64,000 nucleotides of DNA from positions 30,556,619 through 30,620,618 of the forward strand of contig NC_091340.1 in the NCBI RefSeq assembly GCF_038502225.1, read 5' to 3'. Shown piece after piece: positions 1 through 12,639 of this stretch. Made by a program: the position numbers and the translations under genes. Within the stretch, counting starts at the first letter, position 1. Each line of letters begins with the position of its first letter. The stretch comes from Cherax quadricarinatus. Taxonomy: Eukaryota; Arthropoda; Malacostraca; Decapoda; Parastacidae. The notes beneath the pieces were generated by a model that was given only the letters and a program-made list of their open reading frames with translations, had not been told where the DNA came from and did no database searches.

Positions 1-545
1 AACAGTTAAAGCACGTACGAAACAGATATAAAACACAGGTAAAACACATTGAAAGTCAGTGAAACAGAGTTAAAGAGAGATAAAAAAAAAGAGATAAACC
101 AAAAACACAGATTAAACACATAAAAACACAGATAAAACACATAAAAACACAGATTAAACACAGATAAAACACATAAAACACAGATAAAACACATAAAAAC
201 ACAGATAAAACACATAAAACACAGATAAAACACAGATAAAACACATAAAAACACAGATAAAACACAGATAAAACACATAAAACACAGATAAAACACAGAT
301 AAAACACATAAAAACACAGATAAAGCACAAAAACACAGATAAAACACATAAAACACCGATAAAACACAGATAAAACACAGATAAAACACAGATAAAACAT
401 GAAAACAAACAAAACGCAGAACAAAACACATAAAAACACAGATAAAACACATAAAATCACAGATAAAACACGGATAAAACACAGATAAAACACGGATAAA
501 ACACAGATAAAACACGGATAAAACACAGATAAAACACACTGACAT
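1..545. repeat. A-rich minisatellite, about 10-bp unit
   Basis: Tandem array built on 'gataaaacac' alternating with 'acataaaaacacagataa' variants. The minus-strand open frames rich in Cys, Phe and Leu across it are a by-product of the repeat. The array probably starts left of the window. Confidence 0.9.
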
Positions 546-689
546 AATAGCCTCCACAATACTATAAAAATTCTTCATAAAATATGATTCAATCATAGAT
601 CATAAATCCGACCTTCAAATATATTTCCAAATTCCATTGTATCTACTGTATTTTGTATTTTATGTATAATTGTTTTACACATTATTGTA

Positions 690-1345
690 ATTTAGGAACT
701 GAGTGAATTTTGAATTGTGTGGTATGTGACGGTATTGTACGGTATGTGATGGTATTGTGTTGTATGTGATGGTATTGTATGGCATGTGATGGTATTGTAT
801 GGTATGCGATGGTATTGTGTGGCATGTGATGGCATTGTGTGGTATGTGACGGTATTGCATGTTATGTGATGATATTGTATGGTATGTGATGGCATTGTGT
901 GGTATGTGATGGTATTGTTTGGTATGTGATGGTGTTGTGTGGTATGTGATGGTATTGTATGGTATATGATGGTATTGTGAGGAATGTGACGGTATTGTAG
1001 GGTATGTGATGGTATTGTATGGTATCTGACGGTATTGTATGGTATGGGATGGTATTGTATGGTATGTGATTGTGATGTGTGGAATGTGACGGTATTGCAG
1101 GGTATGTGATGGTATGGTGTGGTATGTGACGGTATTGTATGGTATGTGATGGTATTCTGTGGTATGTGATGGTATTGTATGGTATATGATGGTATTGTGT
1201 GGTAAGTGATGGTATTATATTGTATGTGATGGTATTATGAGGTATGTGACGGTAATGTATGGTATGTGATGGTATTATATGGTATGTGATGGTACTGTTT
1301 GGTATGTGACGGTATTGTATGGTATATGAAGGTATTGTATGGTTG
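690..1345. repeat. 20-bp minisatellite, block 1
   Basis: Tandem copies of a 20-bp unit, 'ggtattgtatggtatgtgat' with single-base variants. The same unit returns at 3311-3545 and 5341-5800 on either side of a LINE. Short His/Ile/Thr-rich frames here are repeat artefacts. Confidence 0.9.
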
Positions 1346-1640
1346 TTATGGGGCTATAGGACCCAACATGTATTTAAAAGTAACAGTTACTCTGGAATAC
1401 CTAATTATATTGAATTGATGGTGACTTAACTCTAAATGTCATAAGGGCAGATCACTCTTAGGACTGAGAGGCAGCTGGGTCAAGCCTATTTTTCTCAATA
1501 TAATAGGTTATACTATAGACACACAAACACATAATTTAAACAAGTAGTTTATAAAGTTGTATTTCTTTTGTAACAGTAAAATAAGGTATAGTAGAATTGT
1601 GGTAACAAGAGAATTGTGCTTGTTAGTTTTTAGTTTAATA
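1346..1640. other. Gene-free spacer
   Basis: AT-rich sequence with no convincing open frame, RNA gene or tandem repeat. Confidence 0.5.
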
Positions 1641-2010
1641 TGTTTATTATGCACCCAATACCCATCCTGTGGGCGGTAGTCAAAAGATTACAGAGGTACA
1701 TAATTGGTCCAGGGACTGGACTCCCAAGTTTTGATAGCTGAGCAAGTTACAAAGGTAATGAACTAGATCTGGTCATAATCATGACCAAGTTACAAAGGTA
1801 ATGAGCTCCAGTTAGAGCTGGTCACACATGAATAATTGCAAAGGTAATGAATCAAACACATTAATCATGAGAATTTACAAAGGTAATGAGCTCCAGGTAG
1901 AGCTGGTCACAATCATGACAAGTTTCAAAGGTAATGAATGATAAACACGTTATCACATGATTACAATCATAGACAAATTACAGAGCAATGAGCAGTTAAC
2001 AAACATAATA
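1640..2010. repeat. Interspersed repeat with about 42-bp internal repeats
   Basis: Begins near 'cccaatacccatcctgtggg' and continues as imperfect copies of a roughly 42-bp unit carrying 'acaaaggtaatga', at about 1751, 1794, 1838, 1879 and 1928. It looks like part of a dispersed non-coding repeat; the class is not recognised. Confidence 0.55.
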
Positions 2011-2224
2011 GGGAATTCATCCAATGCCCCAACAACAGATGTTGGTAGGTGCCTGTCTCTCCTCAGCAGACAGCCATTACAAACAGCAGCAAGTTGCCCA
2101 GGGATCTGTTGCTTGCACGAGCACCATCGACCCTCCCCAAGAGGTCCAAGAAGCCAGTGACTCCGTTAGCAGCCCGATGGAGAGCTGTCCTAGGGACATG
2201 TCAGTGTCCTGGTGGACGCCAAGT

Positions 2225-2396
2225 TGATTGAAGATCCCAGGCCCTCGTGTGCACGGATGTTGAAGCTTGAGGAACTGAGTACACACTGCCTGTGGCACAC
2301 CTGACAGCTGCCTCGCGGTCGAACTCCACGATGCTGTCCCTGTAGTAGAAGTTCTTGTGAACCCGGCACTCCCTGCAGTGCCATCGTTGACATCGT
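2225..2396 (-). other. Possible short coding relic, Cys/His-rich
   Basis: On the minus strand one frame stays open for about 56 codons, ending in TGA near 2208. It begins RCQRWHCRECRVHKNFYYRD, so several Cys and His are spaced like a small zinc-binding motif. No start codon or splice border could be assigned and I do not recognise the family. It could be an exon, a transposon fragment or chance. Confidence 0.2.
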
Positions 2397-2399
2397 GGG

Positions 2400-3310
2400 T
2401 TAGGGGAGAAGTACCCTCTACAGATGGGGTGGCGCTGGGAGTTGGGTGGGTGAGGCGGGGGAGACGGGCAGGGGTGAGGCGTTATGAGAGGGTCACTGTT
2501 TACTACACACGCCCTCCCCCTCCCCCCAGCGGAGAGGGGGGGAGGCGCTGACTGGTCCTGACTCTACAACACCAAACCCTCTAAAACTGCACAACACTTC
2601 AACTATTTGCGCTGAAACGATGCACTGGGATGTCCGTTCGCTGCTCTGGTATCTTCTCAAAGCATTCACACTGAGTTCTGTTAAGTAGGGACCTGGTCAG
2701 ACTCTTTGACCAGGAGCTATCCTTGAAAATCCCGCAGCTAGCCCGCTACGCAACCTGCCGCTTTGGCCATGTTGCTCTGAATTGTGCTTGGCAACAGGCT
2801 TTTGTTTTGGTGGGAGGAGTTTAGCTAGGCTCCTCCCTCTCCCCCCCCTCTCTCTCTCTCTTCTTTTGTTGACATGGAGGTGGCAGAACCTCTGGGTCCT
2901 TTTTTCTATCTTTTTGGGGCATTATGTGTTCTCCAGGGGTGAGTTTTTATAACTTAAGTTGTGGCCCCCATACCCAGGGTGACTAAAGTGTCAAAACACT
3001 GGTTAGCCCAGAGTTAGTCAAGAAGAGAGAAGGACAAAGTTGCTGAGATGCACCATGTGGGAGAACAGCTATGGAGTGTGTAGATTTTTGTTGTGAAAAT
3101 GTGAGGCTGTAATTGTATATTCTGCACATATCTATTTAGAATACAGTTATATTTTTATAGTAGTAGTTTAAATAGCCTGTGAAGAGGGCTGGTGAAAGGA
3201 TATCAGAGACACTGAGGTTGATCAGTCATGATATAAGTATTATCCTAGACAGATAAGGCCATTAAGTAAAAAGTTACCCCACACTAGAATATGTAGTGAG
3301 AACCTTACTA
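2400..3310. other. Gene-free region
   Basis: GC-richer segment with G and C runs (2420-2545), a CT-rich tract at 2830-2870 and AT-rich sequence after 3100. No credible coding frame. Parts may be old repeat sequence. Confidence 0.45.
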
Positions 3311-3545
3311 TCAAAGTAATAAGACATACCAACGTAACAATGGTGTGTGATGGTATTCTGTATTATGTGACGGTATTGTATGGTATGTGATGGTATTGTG
3401 AGGTATGTGATGGTACTGTATGGTATGTGATGGTATTGTATGGTATATGACGGTATTGCATGGTATGTGATGATTTTGTGAGGTATGTGACGATATTGTA
3501 TGGTATGTGATGGTATTGCGTGGTATATGACGGTATTGCATGGTA
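3311..3545. repeat. 20-bp minisatellite, block 2
   Basis: Same unit as 690-1345 with 'ggtattgtatggtatgtgat' variants. It ends abruptly at the 3' end of the minus-strand LINE at 3546. Confidence 0.85.
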
Positions 3546-5340
3546 TTAACTGGAGTTTACCTGGAGAGAATTTCGGGGGTCAACGCCCCCGCGGCCCAGT
3601 CTGTGACCAGGCCTCCTGGTGGATCAGAGCCTGATCAACCAGGCTGTTACTGCTGGCTGCACGCAAACCAACGTACGAGCCACAGCCCGGCTGGTCAGGA
3701 ACCGACTTTAGGTGCTTGTCCAGTGCCAGCTTGAAGATTGCCAGGGGCCTGTTGGTAATCCCCCTTAAGTATGCTGGAAGGCAGTTGAACAGTCTCGGGC
3801 TCCTGACACTTGTTGTATGGTCTCTTAACGTGCTAGTGACACCCCTGCTTTTCATTGGAGGGATGTTGCATCGTCTGCCAAGTCTTTTGCTTTCGTAGTG
3901 AGTGATTTTCGTGTGCAAGTTCGGTACTAGTCCCTCTAGGATTTTCCAGGTGTATATAATCATGTATCTCTCCCGCCTGCGTTCCAGGGAATACAGGTTT
4001 AGGAACCTCAAACGCTCCCAGTAATTGAGGTGTTTTATCTCCGTTATGCGCGCTGTGAAGGTTCTCTGTACATTTTCTAGGTCAGCAATTTCACCTGCCT
4101 TGAAAGGTGCTGTTAGTGTGCAGCAATATTCCAGCCTAGATAGAACAAGTGACCTGAAGAGTGTCATCATGGGCTTGGCCTTCCTAGTTTTGAAGGTTCT
4201 CATTATCCATCCTGTCATTTTTCTAGCAGATGCGATTGATACAATGTTATGGTCCTTGAAGGTGAGATTCTCCGACATGATCACTCCCAGGTCTTTGACG
4301 TTGGTGTTTCGCTCTATTTTGTGGTCAGAATTTGTTTTGTACTCTGATGAAAATTTAATTTCCTCGTGTTTACCATATCTGAGTAATTGAAATTTCTAAT
4401 CGTTGAACTTCATATTGTTTTCTGCAGCCCACTGAAAGATTTGGTTGATGTCCGCCTGGAGCCTTGCAGTGTCTGCAATGGAAGACACTGTCACGCAGAT
4501 TCGGGTGTCATCTGCAAAGGAAGACACGGTGCTGTGGCTGACATCCTTGTCTATGTCAGATATGAGGATGAGGAACAAGATGAGAGTGAGTACTGTGCCT
4601 TGTGGAACAGAGCTTTTCACCGTAGCTGCCTCGGACTTTACTCTGTTGACTACTACTATCTGTGTTCTGTTAGTGAGGAAATTATAGATCCATCGACCGA
4701 CTTTTCCTGTTATTCCTTTAGCGCATTTTGTGCGCTATTACGCCATGGTCACACTTGTCGAAGGCTTTTGCAAAGTCTGTATATATTACATCTGCATTCT
4801 TTTTGTCTTCTAGTGCATTTAGGACCTTGTCGTAGTGATCCAATAGTTGAGACAGACAGGAGCGACCTGTTCTAAACCCATGTTGCCCTGGGTTGTGTAA
4901 CTGATGGGTTTCTAGATGGGTGGTGATCTTGCTTCGTAGGACCCTTTCAAAGACTTTTATGATATGGGATGTTAGTGCTATCGGTCTGTAGTTCTTTGTT
5001 GTTGCTTTACTGCCCCCTTTGTGGAGTGGGGCTATGTCTGTTGTTTTTAGTAACTGTGGGACGACCCCCGTGTCCATGCTCCCTCTCCATAGGATGGTAA
5101 AGGCTCGTGATAGGGGCTTCTTGCAGTTCTTGATGAACACGGAGTTCCATGAGTCTGGCCCTGGGGCAGAGTGCATTGGCATGTCATTTATCGCCTGTTC
5201 GAAGTCATTTGGCGTCAGGATAACATCGGATAGGCTTGTGTTAACCAAATTCTGTGGCTCTCCCATGAAAAATTCATTTTGATCTTCGACTCTCAGTCTG
5301 GTTAGCGGCTTGCTAAAAACTGAGTCATATTGGGACTTGC
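3546..5340 (-). mobile_element. Degenerate non-LTR retrotransposon inserted in a minisatellite
   Basis: A minus-strand LINE lacking its 5' part, bounded on both sides by the same 20-bp minisatellite (3311-3545 and 5341-5800), so it inserted into that array or the array spread around it. The 3' end (plus-strand start near 3546, 'ctggagtttacctggagaga') is a non-coding tail without poly(A). The coding part is reverse transcriptase only. Confidence 0.8.
3580..5312 (-). pseudogene. LINE reverse transcriptase, frameshifted
   Basis: Three minus-strand open segments follow one another: about 5312-4718, 4620-4396 and 4284-3580. The first has typical non-LTR RT blocks (APGPDSWN, NYRPIALTSH, QHGFRTGRSC, DFAKAFDKCDHG). 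The second has SSVPQGT and the catalytic SFADD. The third is the thumb/C-terminal region (SRLEYC, NVQRTFTARI, YWERLRFLNL). Frame changes between segments and loss of the N-terminal endonuclease mean it cannot make a working enzyme. Jockey/CR1-like by motif style; the exact clade is not resolved. Confidence 0.8.
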
Positions 5341-5945
<605 letters not shown>

Positions 5946-5994
5946 AGATGGATATTAATGGAACCACGAACTAATGGTTTTTAAGTAATAACAA

Positions 5995-6248
5995 ATTGCG
6001 GCTGGCTAGGGATCAAACCCGTGTTATTTTATCCCGTCTCGCAAGAAGCAAGTCAAAATTGACGATGCTCTAACCACTGGGTCATCAATCCTGCTAACAT
6101 TATGTACCCAGTACCACTGGGTACGTAATGTTAGCAGAACAAACATGGATTGTAGGATTGATGGTCCAGTGGTAAGTTAAAACATCTTGAATTTTGACTT
6201 AGCTTCCCACGAGGTTGGCTAAAAAACACATGTTCGATCCTCAGCCAA
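5995..6248. mobile_element. Inverted pair of tRNA-derived SINEs
   Basis: The minus-strand copy (about 6000-6095) has an A-box-like 'gacccagtggttagagc' (reverse complement of 6067-6083) and B-box-like 'gggtttgatcc' (reverse complement of 6009-6019). The plus-strand copy (about 6150-6245) has 'ggtccagtggtaagtt' and 'tgttcgatcctc'. They sit head to head around 'gtacccagtaccactgggta' (6104-6123). Both are too diverged to be working tRNA genes. Confidence 0.65.
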
Positions 6249-6250
6249 AC

Positions 6251-6590
<340 letters not shown>

Positions 6591-6960
6591 CAGTCAGTAG
6601 GGTTCGATCCCACTACAAGGAAAGTGGCAAGGTTCCCAAGTGACACTCTCTACTCAGCCACAAATGCCACGTAAGTTGGGAACCCTGGTTTATGTTATGT
6701 TTCTACCCAGCCCGGGCACGTCAGTCAGCCTCAAGCATGGATTCAAGCTATTTCAATCTTCTCCTGTATGTTCTGACCTCTCAAGCGATTTTTATATCAA
6801 TGCCTGATTCTCTCTGATGTGCCCGGGCTGAGAAGAAACATGGCTTGTGAATCAGGCTGCCCAGCTTTAGAGGCATGTGTGGCTGAGTGGATAAGAGAGT
6901 CGCTTGGGAACCTCGCCCATCCCCCCTGTAGCGAGATTGAGTCCTGCTGATTGCGATTTT
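6591..6960. mobile_element. Inverted pair of tRNA-Ser-like repeats
   Basis: The minus-strand copy carries 'tggctgagtagagag' (reverse complement, near 6645-6659) and a B-box-like 'ggatcgaacc' (6601-6610). The plus-strand copy has 'gtggctgagtggataagag' (from about 6880) and a weak B box 'gagattgagtcc'. 'cagcccgggcac' (6708-6719) and 'gtgcccgggctg' (6819-6830) confirm the palindromic layout. Probably SINEs, not functional tRNA genes. Confidence 0.55.
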
Positions 6961-7020
6961 TCTCTGAATATACCCTTCTGTTTCTGTATGGTGCACTGAT
7001 GCATATTAACAAGCTAAATT

Positions 7021-7210
7021 TTATTTAGCCTAATCCAACTAAATATATTTCAGATAAGTTTACAATAATTTAATAATAAATAATCACAATGAAATATATT
7101 TTTTTCATTAAGTTCAGAATGATTTTTGCGATATTTTTTCATACACAAATATTCGCTTGTCTTATTCGGCAAGAAGAGCGTTGCTATTTGAGCCAAAATC
7201 GTAAGTTTTA
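7021..7210. other. AT-rich spacer
   Basis: No supported feature. Confidence 0.4.
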
Positions 7211-7236
7211 CCTATATATATATATATATATATATA

Positions 7237-7332
<96 letters not shown>

Positions 7333-7360
7333 TATATATATATATATATATATATATATG
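7211..7360. repeat. (TA)n microsatellite
   Basis: TA dinucleotide tract with two 'tactat' interruptions. Confidence 0.95.
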
Positions 7361-7380
7361 AGTGGTGCGTTGAGGTATAT

Positions 7381-8170
7381 GTGGAGACAAAAAACTTATC
7401 TATTAAGGCAAAGAAGGGAATGTATGAAAGTATAGTAGTACCAACACTCTTATATGGGTGTGAAGTTTGGGTTGTAAATGTTGCAGCGAAGAGGTGGTTG
7501 GAGGCAGTGGAGATGTCCTGTCTAAGGGCAATGTGTGGTGTAAATATTATGCAGAAAATTCGGAGTGTGGAAATTAGGAGAAGTTGTGGAGTCAATAAAA
7601 GTATTAGTCAGAGGGCTGAAGAGGGTTTGTTGAGGTGGTTTGGTCATTTAGAGAGAATGGATCGAAGTATAATGAGATGGAGAGCGTATAAATCGGTAGG
7701 GTTAGGAAGGCTGGGTAGGGGTCGCCCTCGAAAAGGTTGAAGGGAGGGGGTAAAGGAGGTTTTGTGGGCTAGGGGCTTGGACTTCCAGCAAGCGTACATG
7801 AGCGTGTTAAATAGGAGTGAATGCAGACGAATGGTATTTGGGACCTGACAAGCTGTTGGAGTGTGAGCAGGGTAATATTTATTGAAGGGATTCAGGGAAA
7901 CTGGTTATTTTTATATAGCCGGACTTGAGTCCTGGAAATGGGAAGTACAATGGCTGCACTCTAATGGAGGGGTTCGGGATATTAGCAGTTTGGAGGGATA
8001 TGTTGTGTATCTTTATACGTATATGCTTCTAAACTGTTGTGTTCTAAGCACCTTTGTAAAATCAGTGATTATGTGTGAGTGAGGTGAAAGTGTTGAATGA
8101 TGAAAGTATTTTCTTTTTGGGGATTTTCTTTATTTTTGGGTCACCCTGCCTCGGTGGGAGACGACTGCCT
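7381..8170 (+). mobile_element. 3' end of a non-LTR retrotransposon (C-terminal ORF2 and 3' UTR)
   Basis: The open frame up to the TGA at 7738-7740 matches the end of a LINE polyprotein: VVPTLLYGCEVWVVN, then a GLLRWFGHLERM motif typical of RTE/Jockey-like C termini. Beyond that stop the same kind of sequence continues briefly (about 7740-7848) before a non-coding 3' region. This ends at a short GC-rich hairpin-like stretch, 'cctgcctcggtgggagacga', followed by (TA)n. The RT core and endonuclease are absent, so it is a 5'-truncated copy. Confidence 0.65.
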
Positions 8171-8174
8171 TGTT

Positions 8175-8180
8175 AATATG

Positions 8181-8243
<63 letters not shown>
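8175..8243. repeat. (TA)n microsatellite
   Basis: Pure AT dinucleotide tract between two repeats carrying the same 'cctcggtggga' motif in opposite orientations. Confidence 0.95.
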
Positions 8244-8245
<2 letters not shown>

Positions 8246-8711
8246 TTTCTTTCAACACACCGGCCGTATCCCACCGAGGCGGGGTGGCCCAAAAGGAAAA
8301 ACGAAAGTTTCTCCTTTTACATTTAGTAATATATACAGGAGAAGAGGTTACTAGCCCCTTGCTCCCGGCATTTTAGTTGCCTCTTACAACACGCATGGCT
8401 TACGGAGGAAGAATTCTGTTCCACTTCCCCATGGAGATAAGAAGAAATAAACAAGAATAAGAACTAGAAAGAAAATAGAAGAAAACCCAGAGGGGTGTGT
8501 ATATATGTGCTTGTACATGTATGTGTAGTGTGACCTAAGTGTAAGTAGAAGTAGCAAGACGTACCTGAAATCTTGCATGTTCATGAGACAGAAAAAAGGA
8601 CACCAGCAATCCTACCATCATGTAAAACAATTACAGGCTTTCGTTTTACACTCACTTGGCAGGACGGTAGTACCTCCCTGGGCGGTTGCTGTCTACCAAC
8701 CTACTACCTTG
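8244..8711 (-). mobile_element. Non-coding interspersed repeat, inverted relative to 8130-8170
   Basis: Starts with 'tcccaccgaggcggggtggc', the reverse complement of the motif ending the previous LINE, and runs to 'gtctaccaacctactacc' before another AT tract. No coding potential. Probably a 3' UTR or SINE-like repeat; class not recognised. Confidence 0.45.
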
Positions 8712-9432
<721 letters not shown>

Positions 9433-9690
9433 AATAATGTGTGTCTATCTTTATTGACCATCTCTCCCCTTCCTTCGTAATTTCCCCTCACCCCTTGTTT
9501 ATCAAGGCTCCCCTCTTTCCCCTCTCTTCTTTGACGTTCTCCTCTCTCACCTCCTTTATTACTCCTTCCTTATTCCCTGTTACTCTCTCTCTCTCTTTCT
9601 CTTCTATTTATTACTGCTTCTCTGTTCCCCTCTTTGAGTATTCTTCTTTGTCTGTCCATTCTCTGATATTATCATATATCATCTTTATTA
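9433..9690. other. Pyrimidine-rich spacer
   Basis: Low-complexity C/T-rich sequence without a supported gene. Confidence 0.5.
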
Positions 9691-9935
9691 TGATACAGGA
9701 TACAGTGCACATAATACAGGATACACGACACTTGATACAGTATGCATGATTCAAAATGAAGGATACATGATGTTTGCTACGTTATTCAGGATGCAGGATA
9801 CATGATACAAGATACAGGACACAGACTATTTGATACAATATACAGGATACATGATACAGCACGCTTGATACAGTACTGACACAAGAAACAGGACACAGGA
9901 TACATGATACAAGATACAGAGAAGGTACAGGAGTA
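9690..9935. repeat. Imperfect tandem repeat around 'gatacagg'
   Basis: Degenerate tandem copies of 'gatacaggatacatgataca'-like units. Confidence 0.75.
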
Positions 9936-9943
9936 TGAAGAGT

Positions 9944-10870
9944 CTAATAAACACAATACACAATAAAATACATAAAGTTTGGCAGATACATATCACTGGA
10001 CAGTGTGTGTTGGATAATTCTGAACTTAGTTACTTTATCCAGCTCCTCAGAGCTGGAACCGGCCACTCCACTGATGGTTGTTACATGAGTCGGTTCTGCT
10101 AGAAGGACAAGACTTAGGTGCTTCACCTTAAACAGGCTAGATCTGACTATATTAACATATGTACCAGAGTCTATGAACACATGAATGGGAGCAGTGATCA
10201 CAGAAGCTTCTACTAATGGACCTCTTGTTGCGCTGGAATGGACATGTAAACAAGGTGAGTCGCCATCGGAGGAGTTTCCAGTCACAACCCCAAAAGTGTC
10301 TTCGTCGAAAACGTGTGGAGCAACGTCATCAACGAAGCATTTTTCCTCTAGACTGCATAAGGCGTCAAAGGAATTCTTAACAGGAAACGAATACTTGATA
10401 TCACTTATTGTCATCATGGGATGTGTTGACTTGGGCGCTCAGATTCCAGTGAACCCATAGCTTGAGGAGGGTCCTGGTTGCTCCAGGAACCACGTCCTCT
10501 ACAACCTCTTCTGTGGCTATGGTTGGAATGGCCACTCGCTTTCCGAGCGATGTACTTAGATGTATGATGGCCATTACAATAGCTCGGTTTGAGAGCTACC
10601 ATGAGTAAGACGCATTTTATTTTGAATACCCGTACAATTTCCGGAATAAGTCCTCTGTTTCCGTAACCGTAACAAGGTCTCGTACTATCATTGCTGACTG
10701 CACTTCTTGCATTACGAGCAGAGTGACTACTCGTTACACTTGCCCTAGGCGGCTGACGTGACTAGACATTTACAGGACCTTGAGTTGCTACGCCAACAAA
10801 AGGTTGTGCAGAAGGAATTGCAAAACTGTTTAATAAAGGGCTGATATAAGGGAAAGTACCTGGTGCGGGG
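9944..10870 (-). pseudogene. Retroelement gag/protease relic
   Basis: The minus-strand frame 10417-9944 contains PIHVFIDSGTYVNIV, where the IDSGT core matches the active-site turn of retroelement aspartic proteases. Upstream (10602-10414) a Cys/His/Arg-rich stretch resembles a decayed nucleocapsid region. Frames are broken, and no reverse transcriptase, integrase or LTR was recognised. The 12031-12600 segment may be the N-terminal side of the same element, separated by the Penelope fragment. Gypsy- or BEL-like is possible; not decidable here. Confidence 0.5.
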
Positions 10871-11417
10871 AGTCACGTACTTGCAGCACGACTGTCAGAA
10901 GCTTCATCTGTACAGTCTAAGAAATAGTAGTAGTATAGGCCTTCCCTACATTTCCGGTCTTTCTAATCTCAACAATTCTCTCCGTCCCTTAGACATCAAG
11001 CTTACCTTCCGCCAGACTAACACTCTTCGCACTAATCTCGTTCATACCTCTCCTCCCTCTACAGATGTTCCTGGTGTCTACTCTATTTCTTGCTCCTCCT
11101 GTCCTCTTCAATACTTCGGAGAAACTGGTCGATCTCTTTCTGACAGACTTAGGGAGCACAAAAATAGTGTTAGGCTTGCCGACACTAACAATGCTCTTTT
11201 CTGTCACGTCAGAGATCATAGCCATCCTATTGACTGGTCTTCTGCTAAAACTGTCTTCCCTACTTCCAACTCGAACAGTCGCCGTTTAGTTGAATCCTCT
11301 CTTATACACAACTTTCCTTGTATGAACCTTAGCCCTGGCTTCGTCTCTGTAGATGCCTTCCTCTCCCACTACATTGTAAAATGCTCCAAACTTCAGAACA
11401 CCCGTGACTTAACCTGA
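10863..11417 (+). pseudogene. GIY-YIG endonuclease end of a Penelope-like polyprotein
   Basis: The 184-codon frame ends in a GIY-YIG nuclease: PGVYSISCSSC, then QYFGETGRSLSDRLREHKNS, the usual GVY-x(n)-YxGET-xxL-xxRxxEH layout. It is preceded by ISGLSNLNNSLRPLDIKLTF, part of the linker after the RT. In Penelope elements this domain makes the nick that primes reverse transcription. The RT is missing, so this is a C-terminal remnant. Confidence 0.75.
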
Positions 11418-11718
11418 ATCCTCATTTTTTCTTCTTCTTCTTCTTTTTCTTCTTCCTCTTCCCCTTTCCTCTCTCCTTTTCTCCTCTGGGTTGTCTTTCT
11501 CTCTCCTGTCTCGTGTTTCTGTTCCTTCTTCATTTATTTTATTTCACCACTTCCCCTTTCACGCACCTCGGTGCGCTTGCTCTCCCTCTGTGGGTTTCTA
11601 GCTCTCTTGCAGTGCTCCCCTTCCTTTGTATTTGACTGGCTCGTCTTCCTTATTTCCCACTTCTACCACTACCACTACTACTACCTCTTCTTCTTCTACC
11701 ACATCTACTGATGAAATT

Positions 11719-11832
11719 AGACACATGTGCGGCGTCTGGTTGTCTGTGTTGTGGACGTTTCGCCATCCAGTGGCTGGCTGGATGGCGAAACGTCTACGGT
11801 GGGGATGCCCGGGTGTTGTGCATGTGTCATTT
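11719..11832. repeat. Short palindromic element
   Basis: 'gacgtttcgccatccag' and 'ctggatggcgaaacgtc' face each other, with outer arms 'gacacatgtgc' and 'gcatgtgtc'. It matches the arms of the larger palindrome at 52597-52985, so it is a small member of that family inserted inside the Penelope-like sequence next to a (TAC)n tract. Confidence 0.7.
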
Positions 11833-11950
11833 CATCCTGTCGGTATTATATACAATTCTTGTACTACTACTACTACTACTACTACTACCACTACTACTAC
11901 CTCCACCTCTTCCTGCCTATATATAGCCGTCCTGCTCCACCTCTGTTAGT

Positions 11951-11990
11951 GTGACTTTGTCAATGGTCCAAGTCGGACCGAAACGTCGTC
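11951..11990 (+). ncRNA. Hammerhead-like module (degenerate)
   Basis: A 'ggtcc' / 'ggacc' hairpin (11965-11979) is followed at once by GAAAC and GTCGTC. That is the stem II, GAAA, stem III and GUC order of hammerhead ribozymes. The expected CUGANGA box reads 'ttgtcaa', so self-cleavage is unlikely in this copy. It lies at the 3' end of a Penelope-like fragment. Confidence 0.35.
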
Positions 11991-12030
11991 GTAAGCTTCT
12001 GTCTTTTATGTGCGGGTTATTTGTGTAAGG

Positions 12031-12600
12031 TTATATCAATTTATTAATAGAACCAAAGGCCGCTATTATACCAAAATGAAGAGTAGCGGGTTTACTGCTT
12101 CCAGGTATAAAGACTGAAGCTTTCACTGACTTACTGAACACAGACAACAATTTTGAGAGACGAATTGAGAAATTATTTGATACTTCACCTTCAACAGATT
12201 TTGCATTCACTAATTCACTAAAAACGAAATACGGACCAGAAACTGTCTCTGGGAAAAAATAAGAACGGAGCATATTATCATATTCTGACCAATTAGAAAA
12301 GTTATCAAAATCAGAGTTGGTAATCAGGTCACTGGCTTCTCCAGGAGAGGCTGATCTGGAAAGACTGTCTTTTCCAAGACTGATAATAGCTTCTTCTGAT
12401 GCGTTTCCAGAAGCTGCATCGTTTACTAACTTGTGATGCGTTTCTAGACGCTGCAATGTTTGCCATGTAACGAATGGCTGTGAACCACTCTTGGGTTTCC
12501 ATCAAAGGTAAACGCAACGTTTAGAGGTTCACGAGAATAAATATATGATCTATGGCCTGGTTTTTGTATTACGGTCGGCAAAGAACTGCTAAGATTCTGA
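12031..12600 (-). pseudogene. Retroelement gag-like relic
   Basis: Minus-strand frame 12456-12031 (141 codons) with no clear catalytic motif (YDNMLRSYFFPE, VFSELVNAKSVEGEV). Upstream sequence to about 12600 also looks coding in shifted frames. Its position and strand suggest it is the gag side of the protease relic at 9944-10870. It is weakly characterised and could instead be an unrelated host-gene fragment. Confidence 0.3.
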
Positions 12601-12639
12601 GCTGATTCATCATCAGAGAAGATTCAGAGTTGTTGTTTT

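Larger units (their letters stand above)
10875..12030 (+). mobile_element. 5'-truncated Penelope-like element (family 2)
   Basis: Contains a GIY-YIG C-terminal coding part (10863-11417), a CT-rich stretch, a (TAC)n tract, an internal palindrome (11719-11832) and a terminal hairpin-GAAAC module (11951-11990). It interrupts the retroelement relic on either side. It differs in sequence from the PLE copies at 25-37 kb. Confidence 0.7.

Noticed and set aside
4025..4875. Plus-strand frames at 4025-4390 and 4387-4875
   Set aside because: Antisense shadows of the minus-strand LINE reverse transcriptase.
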